Assembly: GCA_023431245.1 (NCBI GenBank)
Contig: JAEYXO010000309.1
Coordinates: forward strand, 1 to 6,065
Direction: 5' to 3'
DNA length: 6,065 bases
DNA from: Pseudomonadota bacterium
GTDB taxonomy: Bacteria; Pseudomonadota; Gammaproteobacteria; Burkholderiales; SG8-41
A program made the translations under genes and the position numbers. The notes beneath the pieces were generated by a model. It was given only the letters and a program-made list of their open reading frames with translations. It was not told where the DNA came from and searched no databases. Below are positions 5,831 through 6,065 of the stretch, in pieces; positions within the stretch are counted from its first letter, which is position 1, and each line of letters starts with the position of its first letter.

Positions 5831-6065
5831 CTGACAACGCCGGCAAGGGAGTGGCTCGCGCTCGCCGCGCTGTTCGCGGGCGCAACTGCCATTGCCACCG
5901 CGCCTCGGTTCGTCAAGGTCAGCGAAACGGGGCCGGTAGCCACCGCGTTCTGGCGCGTGTTTCTTGCGTTGCCGCTGCTGTGGCTGTGGACGCTGGCCAG
6001 CGAAGGCCTGGCGCGGCAGGCGGATCATTTCCGCGCGCACCGCGGCAAACTTTTCGCCACCGGTG
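5831..6065 (+). CDS. EamA/DMT-superfamily permease, N-terminal fragment (runs off the right edge)
   Basis: This is the first 78 codons of an inner-membrane transporter of the drug/metabolite transporter superfamily, which usually has about ten helices in two EamA repeats and exports amino acids or metabolites. The translation reads TTPAREWLALAALFAGATAI, then PRFVKVSETGPVATAFWRV and FLALPLLWLW. The segment around SETGPVATAFWR, between helix one (about 8-24) and helix two (about 37-55), is characteristic of this family. The frame is open only from 5801 and contains no ATG, GTG or TTG before the conserved region. CTG at 5831, one base after the previous stop, gives a natural N-terminus (M-TTPAREW). 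An ATT at 5891 would cut into helix one. Substrate cannot be told from this fragment. It is probably the third gene of a unit with the hydratase and the small membrane protein. Confidence 0.8.
   Translation, partial: MTTPAREWLALAALFAGATAIATAPRFVKVSETGPVATAFWRVFLALPLLWLWTLASEGLARQADHFRAHRGKLFATG

Noticed and set aside
5669..6040. A minus-strand frame antisense to the small membrane protein and the permease.
   Set aside because: Arginine-rich composition without hydrophobic pattern or motif; the plus strand shows clear membrane helices and an EamA signature.
1..6065. Search for CRISPR arrays, tRNA or rRNA genes, insertion sequences and attachment sites.
   Set aside because: No regularly spaced repeats, no tRNA-like cloverleaf, no transposase frame and no paired terminal repeats were seen. 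Gene content and composition are even throughout, giving no sign of a mobile island.

Overview
The window is a GC-rich, densely packed stretch of bacterial chromosome. I read it as a betaproteobacterium, probably Burkholderiales. The main reason is a pair of periplasmic Bug-type (TctC) solute receptors, a family greatly expanded in that group. High GC at third codon positions and short intergenic gaps fit. The species cannot be named from this sequence alone.

Left part, minus strand (1-1388): a complete dapE gene (lysine/diaminopimelate biosynthesis) is followed 48 nt downstream by the first 68 codons of a GAF-domain protein that runs off the left edge. Middle, plus strand (1496-4484): a D-2-hydroxyacid dehydrogenase diverges from dapE and is followed closely by two different Bug receptors, each with a signal peptide. 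The three genes look like one operon and end at a strong intrinsic terminator (4501-4530). No membrane subunits of a tripartite tricarboxylate transporter (TctA/TctB) are present, so both receptors are orphans within this window.

Right part, plus strand (4584-6065): an enoyl-CoA hydratase with both catalytic glutamates begins after the terminator. It is followed almost without gap by a small four-helix membrane protein of unknown family, and then by the first 78 codons of an EamA/DMT-type permease that leaves the right edge. That permease frame has no ATG, GTG or TTG start; a CTG one base after the previous stop, behind a run of five G, is the best start.

The middle operon plausibly captures an organic acid in the periplasm (Bug receptors) and reduces a 2-oxo acid or oxidises a 2-hydroxy acid in the cytoplasm (dehydrogenase), but the substrate cannot be read from sequence. 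Apart from gene arrangement and small regulatory structures, the content is ordinary; I see no convincing new defence, mobile or RNA-based system.
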